Made by a program: the position numbers and the translations under genes. Under the pieces are notes generated by a model. It was given only the letters and a program-made list of their open reading frames with translations, made no database searches and had not been told where the DNA came from. 8,010 nucleotides of DNA from Oscillospiraceae bacterium. Lineage in GTDB: Bacteria; Bacillota_A; Clostridia; Oscillospirales; CAG-272. This document shows, piece after piece, positions 1 through 7,570 of the stretch. Location: contig SVSF01000082.1 of the NCBI GenBank assembly GCA_015064425.1, positions 1 through 8,010 on the forward strand, written 5' to 3'. How positions within the stretch are numbered: the stretch's first letter is position 1; every line of letters begins with the position of its first letter.

Positions 1-1
1 C

Positions 2-3000
2 AGATATAAAAAAATAGAAGCCGAAAGAAATCTTCATGCAGCCGAGGAAAATCTCGTCAGACTTACTGATATAAATTCCGAGCTTGAGTCCCGCATCGGA
101 CCTCTTGAGAATGAATCGAAAAAAGCTCACCAGTATCTTGAACTTTACGAGACGAAAAAAGCAACGGATATTGCAATTTGGACATACGATATTGCAAACA
201 TTAAGTCAAAATTTGACGAAATAGACCTCAAATACAAGCTTGCAAAGAACGACTATGACGATTCTGAGCTTGAACTCAATGCGCTTGAGAAAAAAAGCGA
301 AGAGGCTTTTAACAGATCTCAGGAAAACAAGTATATCGGTGAGCAGACCGGCGTACGTATTGCTGAATTTACACAAAAAAAGCATGAGATAGAAAGCGAA
401 AACCGAGTTCTTGAAAACGATATCGGATACCTAAAGGCGCAAAACGAACGTGCTGCAAAGGATATCGAAGAAAAAACGCTTGAAAAAGAAGCTGCCAATA
501 TCAAACTTGAAGCCTTTAACACCGAACTGAGCGAATACAGATCAAAGCTTGAAATGATATGCGATGATCAAGGCAAAAACAGTGATGATATCGACAGACT
601 TCAAGAAGCTATTGACAATATAGGGATCAAGATCTCCGAAAAGGACTCCGAAAGAGAAAATCTTGACGAAGCCATAGTTAATAAAAAGCTTCTTCTCTCT
701 ACACTTGAGGGTTCACACCGTTCTGACGATGCCCGTCTTTCCGAGATACTCTCTGAGACCGAAGAATGCAAAGATTCAATAGGCAGGCTTTCTGTACTTA
801 TCGAAAACACCAATTCCTCCGCATTGATATATACGGATAAAATAAATAAGATCAATGCGGAAAAGAACGCACTCTCAGAAAAGCGCAATGCTTTTAACGC
901 CGAAGCAGAAAAATACAATCAAGAGATCTCTTCCATTCAGGTGGAAATCAATACAAAAAGTCACAGAGCGGATACCCTTAAAAGAATGGAAGAGCTATTT
1001 GAAGGCTATTCAAATAGCGTAAGATCCGTTATGAAAGCTGCAGAAAGCAATGAGCTTAGCGGTATCTGCGGTCCTGTATCCCGTATTATTTCCGTTGACA
1101 GACAGTATTCCCTTGCCATCGAGACGTGTCTCGGCGCCAATATACAAAATATTATAGTTGAGAACGAAGACTCTGCTAAGCAGGCGATCAACTATTTAAA
1201 GAGAAACAACGCGGGAAGATCCACATTCTACCCTCTCACTTCTATCAAAGCCGGTTCTCTCGGTACAAGTGTGGCGGAACTCAGGCGCTATCGCGGTTAT
1301 ATAGGCATAGCAAACGAACTTGTCTCTGCAGAAAAAAAATACTTCTCTGTAGTAGATTATCTTCTCGGCAAAACCGTTGTTGTTGACGATATAGACAATG
1401 CAACAACCCTTGCCAAAGATACCGGTTACAGATTCCGTATAGCCACTCTCGACGGTCAGCTCATTAATGCAGGCGGCTCATTTACGGGTGGTTCTGCTAA
1501 ACGCGACAGCGGGATGCTTACGAGAAATTCCGAGATTTCATCTCTTGAAAAGCAGATCATCCAGCTTCGAAAAAATATGGATGCAAAGAAAAAGCATTCC
1601 GATGAGCTTATAAAAGCTTGTGAAGATCTATCCGAAAAAATATCCGAGTGCGAGGAGAATGCAGCTCTTACCTCGGTTATGTTGAATGCTGAGAATACAC
1701 AAATACAGGTATATAAAGCAGAATGTGCGAACATTGAGAAGAGACTTGAGTCTTTGAATGCAGACCTCTGTAAGTTGGATTCCGACAAAGCAAGCTTTGA
1801 CAGTGAATACAAAAAAATATCCGATGCTATTGCTTCTCTCGAAAAAGATGTTGAGGTCATCGGAAAAGAATATACAGAGCTTAAAGAAAGCTCCGAAGCG
1901 CTCGAAAAAGAGCTTTCGGACGCATATGATCTTAACAATGCCCTTATACTTGAAGCCTCTCAGGTAAAGAACGATATTTATAACACGGAAAAATCAATAA
2001 ATTCTCAAACAGAACTTATATGCACTCTCAATATGCAGCTTGATTCCGCAAAAGAATCTATGGACAGCACAAAGATGAAGCTTGAGAGCATAGGTACTAC
2101 AGTCAAAAATAATAGAGAAGCTTATGAAAAGCTTATTTCCGAGATCCGTGAGATGGAGGAAAGAAAGAAAAAGCTCTCTGAAGAGACAGAAAAATTTGAA
2201 ATACTTATAAACGAGCTCCGTGTAAAGATCAAGGATTGTACCCACAAACGGGAATCACTGTTCCAGGTATACACAAAACTTGAATCTACCCGTGAAAAGA
2301 TCATAGGAGAGCAAGATATACTTACCGCAAAACTCTGGGACGAATACGAGTTAAGTTACAGCGCAGCCAGAGAAAGCGATAATAGCGGTATCTGTGAAGA
2401 AAACTATAAAGATTTCGTTGTGAAGCAGAATGAGCTCAAGGGCAAACTCAAGAGACTCGGACCAGTTAATGTAAACGCTATAAATGAATATAAAGAAGTA
2501 AAAGAACGTTATGAATTTTTAAGCGCACAGATAAAGGACCTTACAAGCTCCAGAGAAAATCTATTAAACATCATCTCAAAGCTCGAAGGTGAGATGCGCG
2601 TAAAATTCAGCGAGACCTTTGAACAGATAAACGTCCATTTCAAGCGCGTATTTAAAGAACTTTTCGGCGGAGGTCATGCGGAGATAGTTCTCTCCGATCC
2701 TACGGACGTCTTGAGTTCAGGCGTTGAAATAAACGTTGCGCCTCCCGGCAAGATCATAAACAACATAAACCTTCTTTCCGGCGGAGAAAAGGCTTTCGTT
2801 GCCATTGCGCTCTTCTTTGCCATACTTAATGTCAACCCTTCCCCCTTCTGTATACTTGATGAAATAGAATCCGCACTCGACGAAGTAAACGTCAGCAGAT
2901 TTGCTGAATATTCCAAGTACTATTCAGATAATACGCAGTTCATAATAATCACACACAGAAGAGGAACTATGGAATCTGCAGACACACTCTATGGTGTTAC

Positions 3001-3082
3001 AATGCAGGAAAGAGGTATATCCACGATACTTTCCATAGATGTCAAAAACGCAGAAAGCAAAATGGGAGTTAAACTAGAATGA
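2..3082 (+). CDS. smc: Chromosome segregation protein SMC (5' end cut off by window)
   Basis: SMC is the ATPase of the bacterial SMC-ScpAB condensin, which loads on DNA and organises and segregates the chromosome. The frame is open from base 2, so the first ATG-led stretch at 554 is internal, not the start. About 1026 codons are visible against roughly 1190 for the family. The missing ~160 should hold the N-terminal head half with Walker A. In order I see: the N-terminal coiled coil (2 to ~1000, rich in E/K/L); the hinge (about 1061-1500, opening GICGPVS and closing GGSFTGGS); the return coiled coil (~1530-2430); and the C-terminal head from LKRLGPVNVNAI. The head has the ABC signature LSGGEK (2774-2791), Walker B CILDE (2849-2863) followed by a D-loop, and ITHRRGTME near the end. 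No frameshift or missing key residue is visible. The stop overlaps the ftsY start by four bases (ATGA), suggesting translational coupling. Identity is certain; only the start lies outside the window. Confidence 0.97.
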   Translation, partial: RYKKIEAERNLHAAEENLVRLTDINSELESRIGPLENESKKAHQYLELYETKKATDIAIWTYDIANIKSKFDEIDLKYKLAKNDYDDSELELNALEKKSEEAFNRSQENKYIGEQTGVRIAEFTQKKHEIESENRVLENDIGYLKAQNERAAKDIEEKTLEKEAANIKLEAFNTELSEYRSKLEMICDDQGKNSDDIDRLQEAIDNIGIKISEKDSERENLDEAIVNKKLLLSTLEGSHRSDDARLSEILSETEECKDSIGRLSVLIENTNSSALIYTDKINKINAEKNALSEKRNAFNAEAEKYNQEISSIQVEINTKSHRADTLKRMEELFEGYSNSVRSVMKAAESNELSGICGPVSRIISVDRQYSLAIETCLGANIQNIIVENEDSAKQAINYLKRNNAGRSTFYPLTSIKAGSLGTSVAELRRYRGYIGIANELVSAEKKYFSVVDYLLGKTVVVDDIDNATTLAKDTGYRFRIATLDGQLINAGGSFTGGSAKRDSGMLTRNSEISSLEKQIIQLRKNMDAKKKHSDELIKACEDLSEKISECEENAALTSVMLNAENTQIQVYKAECANIEKRLESLNADLCKLDSDKASFDSEYKKISDAIASLEKDVEVIGKEYTELKESSEALEKELSDAYDLNNALILEASQVKNDIYNTEKSINSQTELICTLNMQLDSAKESMDSTKMKLESIGTTVKNNREAYEKLISEIREMEERKKKLSEETEKFEILINELRVKIKDCTHKRESLFQVYTKLESTREKIIGEQDILTAKLWDEYELSYSAARESDNSGICEENYKDFVVKQNELKGKLKRLGPVNVNAINEYKEVKERYEFLSAQIKDLTSSRENLLNIISKLEGEMRVKFSETFEQINVHFKRVFKELFGGGHAEIVLSDPTDVLSSGVEINVAPPGKIINNINLLSGGEKAFVAIALFFAILNVNPSPFCILDEIESALDEVNVSRFAEYSKYYSDNTQFIIITHRRGTMESADTLYGVTMQERGISTILSIDVKNAESKMGVKLE

Positions 3083-3984
3083 ACTTTTTTGAAAAACTGA
3101 AAAACGGACTCTCAAAAACTAAAGAATCCGTTGTTGCAAAGATGGATGCTATTTTCAAAAGCTTCGTAAAGGTCGACGAGAATATGATGGACGAGCTTGA
3201 AGAGCTCCTGATCGAAGCCGACTGCGGAGTATCAACCACAGAAGACATCCTTGAAACTCTTCGTGATACATTAAAAGAAAACCGCATTACCGATCCCGAA
3301 GCGGCACGTGAAACACTTATTGAGATTATGAAAGAAAAAATCGGTGAGCATGAAGCTTTGGATCTTTCAACTTTCCCCTCGGTTATCCTCGTTATTGGAG
3401 TAAACGGTGTCGGCAAGACGACATCTATAGGAAAGATTTCTGCCAAGCTCAAAAGAGACGGCAAAAAGGTAGTTCTCGCCGCTGCGGATACTTTCAGAGC
3501 TGCAGCAATAGATCAACTTGAAATATGGGCTTCCCGCTCGGGATGCGATATTATCAAGCACAGCGAAGGTTCAGACCCTGCAGCGGTCGTATTTGACGCC
3601 ATAAACGCTGCCAAAAGCAGAAAGGCAGATGTACTTATTATAGATACTGCAGGACGTCTTCATAACAAAAAAAATCTGATGGACGAGCTTGCTAAGATAA
3701 ACCGCGTTATCGATAGAGAGCTTCCCGATTCCGCAAGAGAGACTTTGCTGATACTTGATGCTACCACGGGTCAGAATGCAGTAAATCAGGCTAAGGAATT
3801 TAAAAATGCGGCAAATATCACCGGACTTATTCTCACAAAGCTTGACGGTACCGCAAAGGGAGGAATAGTCTTCTCCATCAAGGAAGAACTTAACATTCCC
3901 GTAAAGTTCATCGGAGTCGGTGAACAAATAGACGATATGGAAGAATTCAACTCAAAGGAATTTGTAAAAGCACTTTTTGAATGA
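3079..3984 (+). CDS. ftsY: Signal recognition particle receptor FtsY
   Basis: FtsY is the SRP receptor GTPase. It pairs with Ffh at the membrane to deliver ribosomes making membrane proteins to the Sec translocon. The protein has 301 residues, typical of short Gram-positive FtsY without the long acidic A domain of E. coli. It opens with an amphipathic stretch (MNFFEKLKNGLSKTK) that in relatives touches the membrane. The N-domain helices follow to about residue 95, then the G domain: P-loop GVNGVGKTT (107-115), DTFRAAA (137-143), DTAGR (189-193), TKLD (253-256), and the closing GVGEQIDDMEEF (279-290). The ATG overlaps the smc stop by four bases and has a GGGAG Shine-Dalgarno site (3064-3068) ten bases upstream, inside smc. 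Many Firmicutes have ylxM-ffh after ftsY; here rdgB follows. All GTPase motifs are intact. Ffh shares this fold but would carry a methionine-rich M domain after the G domain, which is absent. Confidence 0.97.
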   Translation: MNFFEKLKNGLSKTKESVVAKMDAIFKSFVKVDENMMDELEELLIEADCGVSTTEDILETLRDTLKENRITDPEAARETLIEIMKEKIGEHEALDLSTFPSVILVIGVNGVGKTTSIGKISAKLKRDGKKVVLAAADTFRAAAIDQLEIWASRSGCDIIKHSEGSDPAAVVFDAINAAKSRKADVLIIDTAGRLHNKKNLMDELAKINRVIDRELPDSARETLLILDATTGQNAVNQAKEFKNAANITGLILTKLDGTAKGGIVFSIKEELNIPVKFIGVGEQIDDMEEFNSKEFVKALFE

Positions 3985-3997
3985 TATGAACAGAGAA

Positions 3998-4606
3998 ATG
4001 AAAATAGTTTTTTCCTCAGGCAATAAAAATAAAATAAGAGAATTCAGAGAGATCCTTCTTGATAACGGGATCGATATTGAAGTTCTTTCCCTTAAAGATA
4101 TAGAGTTTGAAGGCGATATCGAAGAAAACGGCACGACCTTTGAGGAGAATGCGACTATCAAAGCAAGAGTTCCCGCATCACTCGGATATATCGGTGTAGC
4201 GGATGACTCCGGACTTGAAGTAGATGCTTTGAACGGTGCCCCGGGCGTATACTCTGCCCGCTTTGCGGGAGAGCCCTGCGATGACAGAAAAAACAACGAA
4301 AAACTCTTGGATCTTCTCAAAGACGTTCCCGATGAAAAAAGGACCGCCAGATTCGTTTCCGTAATATCCTGCGTCATGCCATACGAAACCGAAGCAAGGA
4401 TAATTTCCAGAGGCACCTGCGAAGGCACTATGATACACGAATACAGAGGTGACGGAGGCTTCGGCTATGACCCGCTGTTTCTTGTGAACGGCGCGAACAA
4501 AACTTTTGCCGAAATGAACGATACGGAAAAGAATGCGGTAAGTCACAGAGGAAAAGCCGTACGGGACTTCTGTCAAAACTTCAAAAAGGTGATATACGAT
4601 GTCTGA
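3998..4606 (+). CDS. rdgB: XTP/dITP pyrophosphatase (RdgB/HAM1 family)
   Basis: This house-cleaning enzyme hydrolyses non-canonical purine triphosphates (XTP, ITP, dITP) to the monophosphate and pyrophosphate, keeping deaminated bases out of DNA and RNA. From the ATG at 3998 it has 202 residues, a normal family length. Motifs: N-terminal SSGNKNKIREF (6-16), matching the family S/T-x-N-x-x-K substrate loop; TFEENATIKA (47-56); the catalytic ADDSGLEVDALNG region (68-80) followed by PGVYSARFAG; GDGGFGYDPLF (151-161); and SHRGKA (182-187). The start is uncertain. In-frame TTG 3977 (overlapping ftsY) and ATG 3986 are also possible, and none has a clear Shine-Dalgarno site. I chose 3998 because family homology begins at MKIVFSSGN. 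Lack of an own site 13 bases after ftsY suggests translation by coupling. Its end overlaps nadD by eight bases. Confidence 0.95.
   Translation: MKIVFSSGNKNKIREFREILLDNGIDIEVLSLKDIEFEGDIEENGTTFEENATIKARVPASLGYIGVADDSGLEVDALNGAPGVYSARFAGEPCDDRKNNEKLLDLLKDVPDEKRTARFVSVISCVMPYETEARIISRGTCEGTMIHEYRGDGGFGYDPLFLVNGANKTFAEMNDTEKNAVSHRGKAVRDFCQNFKKVIYDV
4586..4591 (+). promoter_or_regulatory. Shine-Dalgarno site of nadD, inside rdgB
   Basis: AAGGTG lies seven bases before the ATG at 4599, within the last codons of rdgB. It supports 4599 as the nadD start even though this start overlaps the rdgB stop by eight bases. Confidence 0.6.
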
Positions 4607-5222
4607 AGAACGTATAGGTATCTTCGGAGGTACCTTCGCACCTATACACAAAGGACATATAAAGACTGCACTCGCTTTTTTAGAACAGGCAAAGCTTGAT
4701 AAATTATATATAATGCCATCATACATACCTCCGCATAAGCAGATCAGTGAAGATGATGATCCTGCCCAAAGGCTTGAAATGACTGAAATAGCCTTTAAGG
4801 AGCACCCTCTTTACGGCAAAAAAATATTTGTTTCCGATTATGAAATCAAAAAAAAGGGACTAAGCTTTACATATCAGACTTTGGAGTTTTTCAGCTCCGA
4901 AAGCGTCCGATTGTTTTTTCTGTGCGGGACAGATATGTTTCTCAGTCTTGATACGTGGAGATATCCGGAAAAGATATTCACTCTCTGCACTTTAGCTCAC
5001 GCAAGACGTTATGCTGATCCGGATGAGAAAGTTATACTGAAAAAAAAGCAAGAATACGAAACGGTCTTCAACGCCAAGATCATTGATATCTCGGACGAAG
5101 CTTTGGATATATCATCAACGGAGCTTCGAAAAATGATAGAAAAAAAACTTGATACCTCGGAATATATCCCGGATAAAGTAAAAAAATATATTATTGAACA
5201 CAAACTTTACAAAGGACGGTAA
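4599..5222 (+). CDS. nadD: Nicotinate-nucleotide adenylyltransferase NadD
   Basis: NadD transfers AMP from ATP to nicotinate mononucleotide, giving deamido-NAD, the central step of NAD synthesis in the cytoplasm. The protein has 207 residues, as usual. It opens with the nucleotidyltransferase loop GGTFAPIHKGH (10-20), with both histidines of the HxGH part present. Further family marks are PPHK (44-47), QRLEM (57-61), KKGLSFTYQTL (85-95, the usual K/R-x-G-x-S-x-T-x-x-T-L), FLCGTDMFLSLDTW (107-120, matching G-x-D ... W), LAHARR (132-137), and ISSTELR (171-177, the second ATP-binding ISSTxIR motif). The C-terminal YIPDKVKKYIIEHKLY ending is also typical. One small oddity is Ala at position 13, where relatives most often have Asp or Asn. 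yqeK follows after two bases, the classic nadD-yqeK pairing. Confidence 0.96.
   Translation: MSEERIGIFGGTFAPIHKGHIKTALAFLEQAKLDKLYIMPSYIPPHKQISEDDDPAQRLEMTEIAFKEHPLYGKKIFVSDYEIKKKGLSFTYQTLEFFSSESVRLFFLCGTDMFLSLDTWRYPEKIFTLCTLAHARRYADPDEKVILKKKQEYETVFNAKIIDISDEALDISSTELRKMIEKKLDTSEYIPDKVKKYIIEHKLYKGR
5212..5216 (+). promoter_or_regulatory. Shine-Dalgarno site supporting the TTG start of yqeK
   Basis: AAGGA lies in the last nadD codons, eight bases before the TTG at 5225. Its position, and homology beginning straight after the TTG, make TTG the likely real start. Confidence 0.65.
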
Positions 5223-5224
5223 TT

Positions 5225-5827
5225 TTGGAAAAGATAATTTCCGAATTGAGAAACAGGATGGACGAAAAACGTTTGTCGCATACTCTTGCGGTTGCCCGCG
5301 AATGCGATGCGCTTTCGGATATCTTTTCACTCAATAAAAACGAAAAAAAGCAGCTGCATATCTCTGCCCTGCTCCACGATATTACAAAACAACTAAAAAC
5401 AGATGCACATACTGCGCTGTGCGAAAAGTATGGTATAAAATATGACAAATATATGCTTGCCGCCCCAAAGGTATTCCACGCTCTTACGGGAGCCGCTCTT
5501 GCTAAAGAACTGTTTCCGGAATACGTTGACGACACAGTATACGAAAATATTTTAACACACACCACAGGACGAGAGGATATGAGCCTTCAGCAAAAACTTC
5601 TCTATCTTGCCGATTACATTGAAGACACGAGGACCTTCCCCGATTGCGTAGAGCTCAGAAGATATTTTTATGAGCGCTTGGGAAAGGACGAACTGCAAAC
5701 TGTTCTTAATGACACTTTGATCCTCTCTTTTGATATGACAATTAAAGACCTTATAAACGAAGGACGCCCGGTAAATGACAATACTACCCGAGCAAGAAAC
5801 TTCCTTCTTCTCTGCAGAAAAGCATAG
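5225..5827 (+). CDS. yqeK: HD-domain Ap4A hydrolase YqeK (symmetrical bis(5'-nucleosyl)-tetraphosphatase)
   Basis: YqeK-family HD proteins split diadenosine tetraphosphate (Ap4A) symmetrically into two ADP; this activity has been shown for Firmicute members, and I assign it here by family. The 200-residue protein carries the expected metal ligands: H19 in RLSHTLAVA, the paired H51-D52 in SALLHDITK, H85 in VFHALTGA, H112 in THTTG, and D130 in LADYIED, followed by the family-typical R-x-F. The start is TTG, supported by an AAGGA site eight bases upstream; the N-terminal helix MEKIISELRNRM fits the family. It sits two bases after nadD. An older idea tied YqeK to NAD metabolism because of this pairing. 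Ap4A is a by-product of aminoacyl-tRNA synthetases, and a synthetase gene (leuS) lies downstream in the same run. No key residue is missing. Confidence 0.93.
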   Translation: MEKIISELRNRMDEKRLSHTLAVARECDALSDIFSLNKNEKKQLHISALLHDITKQLKTDAHTALCEKYGIKYDKYMLAAPKVFHALTGAALAKELFPEYVDDTVYENILTHTTGREDMSLQQKLLYLADYIEDTRTFPDCVELRRYFYERLGKDELQTVLNDTLILSFDMTIKDLINEGRPVNDNTTRARNFLLLCRKA

Positions 5828-5838
5828 ATCGGTCTATG
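5823..5838 (+). repeat. Small inverted repeat over the yqeK stop
   Basis: CATAGA and TCTATG form a perfect six-base-pair stem around a four-base TCGG loop, taking in the yqeK TAG. No run of T follows, so it is not a standard intrinsic terminator. It could be a weak mRNA hairpin, or chance. The ATCGGT within it (5828-5833) recurs at 5846-5851. Confidence 0.4.
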
Positions 5839-5849
5839 ATCACAAATCG

Positions 5850-5865
5850 GTACGCAAATACGTAC
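5850..5865 (+). repeat. Small inverted repeat abutting the LCP ribosome-binding site
   Basis: GTACG and CGTAC form a perfect five-base-pair stem around CAAATA, ending directly before the AAGGAGG site at 5866. In mRNA it could affect ribosome access. The stem is short and no ligand-binding element is recognisable, so function is speculative. Confidence 0.35.
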
Positions 5866-5872
5866 AAGGAGG
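5866..5872 (+). promoter_or_regulatory. Strong Shine-Dalgarno site that sets the LCP gene start
   Basis: AAGGAGG is a near-perfect anti-16S match, ending four bases before the ATG at 5877. The reading frame is open upstream to an ATG-like start at 5775 inside yqeK, but this site shows that 5877 is the real start. Confidence 0.85.
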
Positions 5873-5876
5873 AAAT

Positions 5877-7154
5877 ATGAGCCACGATAACGATCAGAAT
5901 TTTCACAATTCTTTTTATGATTTAAACGACGACGAGTTCGAAGATTTTTTAGACGAAGACGATATACGTAAACCGAAGAAGCGCAAAAGAGGCCTGCCCA
6001 TTTTTTTCAGAATAATGCTGGGTGTGCTTGTAGTTTTGATGCTTACTTCGTCCGCACTGGGAATATACGTTGTGGGAAGTATGTACAAAAAGCCCGAGGT
6101 GGATACCGAAGGAAAGCTTCCGTCATTCGTCGGTAATGAAAACGAAAAAGATACCGACTCGGAAAGCGAAGACGTGACCGGCGGTTCTCAAGGCGTTGTA
6201 AACGAAGACGTATATACAAGAAAAAAAGATTTTTACACCTTCCTGATCGTAGGAAGAGACAGTGCGGGACTTAACACCGACGTCATCATGGTAGCCTCAT
6301 TTGACGTAGCAAAGGGTAAGATCTCCATAATGCAGATACCCAGAGACACTTACGTTGAAATAGACGGTCAAGATTATAAAATGAACGCCATTTTGGCTAA
6401 GTACTACTCAAAGGCAAAACGAGAAAATTCGAACGAGGACTATTTCGTTGCCGGTATGAAGGGGCTTTCCACAGTCATCTCCACCAATATGAATATAAAG
6501 CTCGACTATTATGTTCTCGTAAATCTTAAAGGATTCAGAAATATTATTGATATTTTGGGCGGTGTGTATATGTACATTCCCCAGGATATGGAATATGAAG
6601 ACCCCGACCAGGATCTTTATATCAGTCTCAAAGAGGGTTGGAAGCTTCTTAACGGTAATCAAGCCGAGCAATTTGTGCGCTTCAGAAAGGGTTATCCCAC
6701 AGGCGATATAGGCCGTGTTAATGCACAGAAACTGTTCTTAAGTGCGCTGTTTAAAACCGTAAAGGACAACATTAGCATAGATAAAATCCCCGACCTTGTT
6801 TCCGAAGGTATCAAAAACGTCACCACAAACATTGGCGTAAGCGATATGATATATTTTGCAAAAAATGCACTTAAGGTAGACCTGGAAGAAATAAATATGA
6901 TGACACTTCCCGGCGAAGGCGCATATTATTACGGAGACAGCGGAACCTCTTATTACGTGCTTTACAAAGAAGCGGTCCATAAGATCGTATCCGACTACTT
7001 CTTCGTATTTAATGAGGAGTTCAAAATAAAAAACTTTGATATTTACAGCGTCTTTACCAACGTATATAATGAATATATAAACAACGTCTACAGTAAACCC
7101 TTGGAAGAAACATCAACAGAGGTATCAAATGCAGACGAGCTATACAAGAACTGA
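5877..7154 (+). CDS. LCP (LytR-CpsA-Psr) family cell-envelope protein
   Basis: LCP proteins are membrane-anchored phosphotransferases that move undecaprenyl-phosphate-linked polymers such as teichoic acid or capsule onto peptidoglycan outside the cell. The actual polymer cannot be told from sequence. From the ATG at 5877 it has 425 residues: an acidic cytoplasmic tail (about 1-30, many D/E), a basic patch RKPKKRKR (31-38), one membrane helix (about 41-67), an acidic low-complexity linker (about 76-112), and the LCP domain (about 117-376). Domain marks are FLIVGRD (122-128), NTDVIMV (133-139), QIPRDT (153-158), ILGGVYMYIP (226-235), LKEGWKLLNG (251-260), and FVRFR (266-270) with GDIGR (276-280), giving the usual arginines and aspartates. 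A Y/N-rich tail follows. A common -xRQ- after GR is RVNAQ here. The start rests on the AAGGAGG site; the longer open frame overlapping yqeK is not used. rsfS follows after 12 bases. Confidence 0.92.
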   Translation: MSHDNDQNFHNSFYDLNDDEFEDFLDEDDIRKPKKRKRGLPIFFRIMLGVLVVLMLTSSALGIYVVGSMYKKPEVDTEGKLPSFVGNENEKDTDSESEDVTGGSQGVVNEDVYTRKKDFYTFLIVGRDSAGLNTDVIMVASFDVAKGKISIMQIPRDTYVEIDGQDYKMNAILAKYYSKAKRENSNEDYFVAGMKGLSTVISTNMNIKLDYYVLVNLKGFRNIIDILGGVYMYIPQDMEYEDPDQDLYISLKEGWKLLNGNQAEQFVRFRKGYPTGDIGRVNAQKLFLSALFKTVKDNISIDKIPDLVSEGIKNVTTNIGVSDMIYFAKNALKVDLEEINMMTLPGEGAYYYGDSGTSYYVLYKEAVHKIVSDYFFVFNEEFKIKNFDIYSVFTNVYNEYINNVYSKPLEETSTEVSNADELYKN

Positions 7155-7166
7155 CGGAGGTACTTT

Positions 7167-7547
7167 ATGTCAGAAGAAATGAAAAATGCAGAAGCTACTG
7201 AAATAATGCAAAAAATAGTATCTGTTATGGACGCCAAAAAGGCCCATAAGATACACGTTCTTTATGTTAATAAACAGACGACGCTTGCAGATTATTTCGT
7301 AATATGCAACGGAAATTCAAGCACACAGATAAGGGCACTTTCCGGAGATATCGAGTATACGCTCGGTCTGGAAGGATATCATCCTCTCAATATTGAAGGA
7401 CACGATAACTCCTCTTGGGTCCTTATGGATTACGCTTCGGTAATCGTTCATATATTCAACGACGAGGCGCGTGAGTTTTACAATCTCGACAAGCTTTGGC
7501 AAGATGGCGAGGAAGTCGACATTTCAACATTTATAACAGAAAACTAA
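7167..7547 (+). CDS. rsfS: Ribosome silencing factor RsfS
   Basis: RsfS (formerly YbeB/Iojap) binds protein uL14 on the 50S subunit and blocks joining with 30S, turning down translation when nutrients are scarce. The 126-residue protein is close to the usual length. It shows the family core: [18 protein letters not shown] (41-58), then [21 protein letters not shown] (68-88) with the invariant Trp, VIVHIF (92-97), and [12 protein letters not shown] (102-113). A GGAGG Shine-Dalgarno site (7156-7160) sits six bases before the ATG. It lies between the LCP gene and leuS, its frequent neighbour in Clostridia. No oddities seen. Confidence 0.96.
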   Translation: MSEEMKNAEATEIMQKIVSVMDAKKAHKIHVLYVNKQTTLADYFVICNGNSSTQIRALSGDIEYTLGLEGYHPLNIEGHDNSSWVLMDYASVIVHIFNDEAREFYNLDKLWQDGEEVDISTFITEN

Positions 7548-7570
7548 TTAATCTTTGGAGAACACATAAA

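Noticed and set aside
1456..1938. Minus-strand 160-residue open frame inside smc
   Set aside because: Low-complexity Ser/Phe-rich translation typical of the reverse of E/K-rich coiled-coil codons, with no family resemblance.
554..3082. A complete 842-residue protein starting at ATG 554
   Set aside because: The same frame is open without a stop back to base 2 and the upstream translation is typical SMC coiled coil, so 554 is an internal methionine.
4178..4726. Minus-strand 182-residue open frame across rdgB and nadD
   Set aside because: It lies opposite two strongly conserved genes, has no recognisable motifs, and its frame matches a codon shadow.
4848..5147. Three A8 runs in nadD (4848-4855, 5040-5047, 5140-5147), two of them forming the slippery heptamer A AAA AAG in frame
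   Set aside because: They fall in lysine codons of a moderately AT-rich gene. A -1 shift at the first would stop at 4949-4951, giving a short product without the second ATP-binding motif. I see no clear stimulating stem after it, so programmed frameshifting is not supported.
5823..5838. Intrinsic terminator after yqeK
   Set aside because: The stem is only six pairs and no T run follows.
5775..5876. An LCP start at 5775, overlapping yqeK
   Set aside because: The extra 34 residues overlap the conserved yqeK end and have no good ribosome-binding site; AAGGAGG precedes the ATG at 5877.
7548..7570. Promoter or leader (T-box) before leuS
   Set aside because: The gap is only 23 bases, too short for a T-box leader, and holds just a Shine-Dalgarno site.
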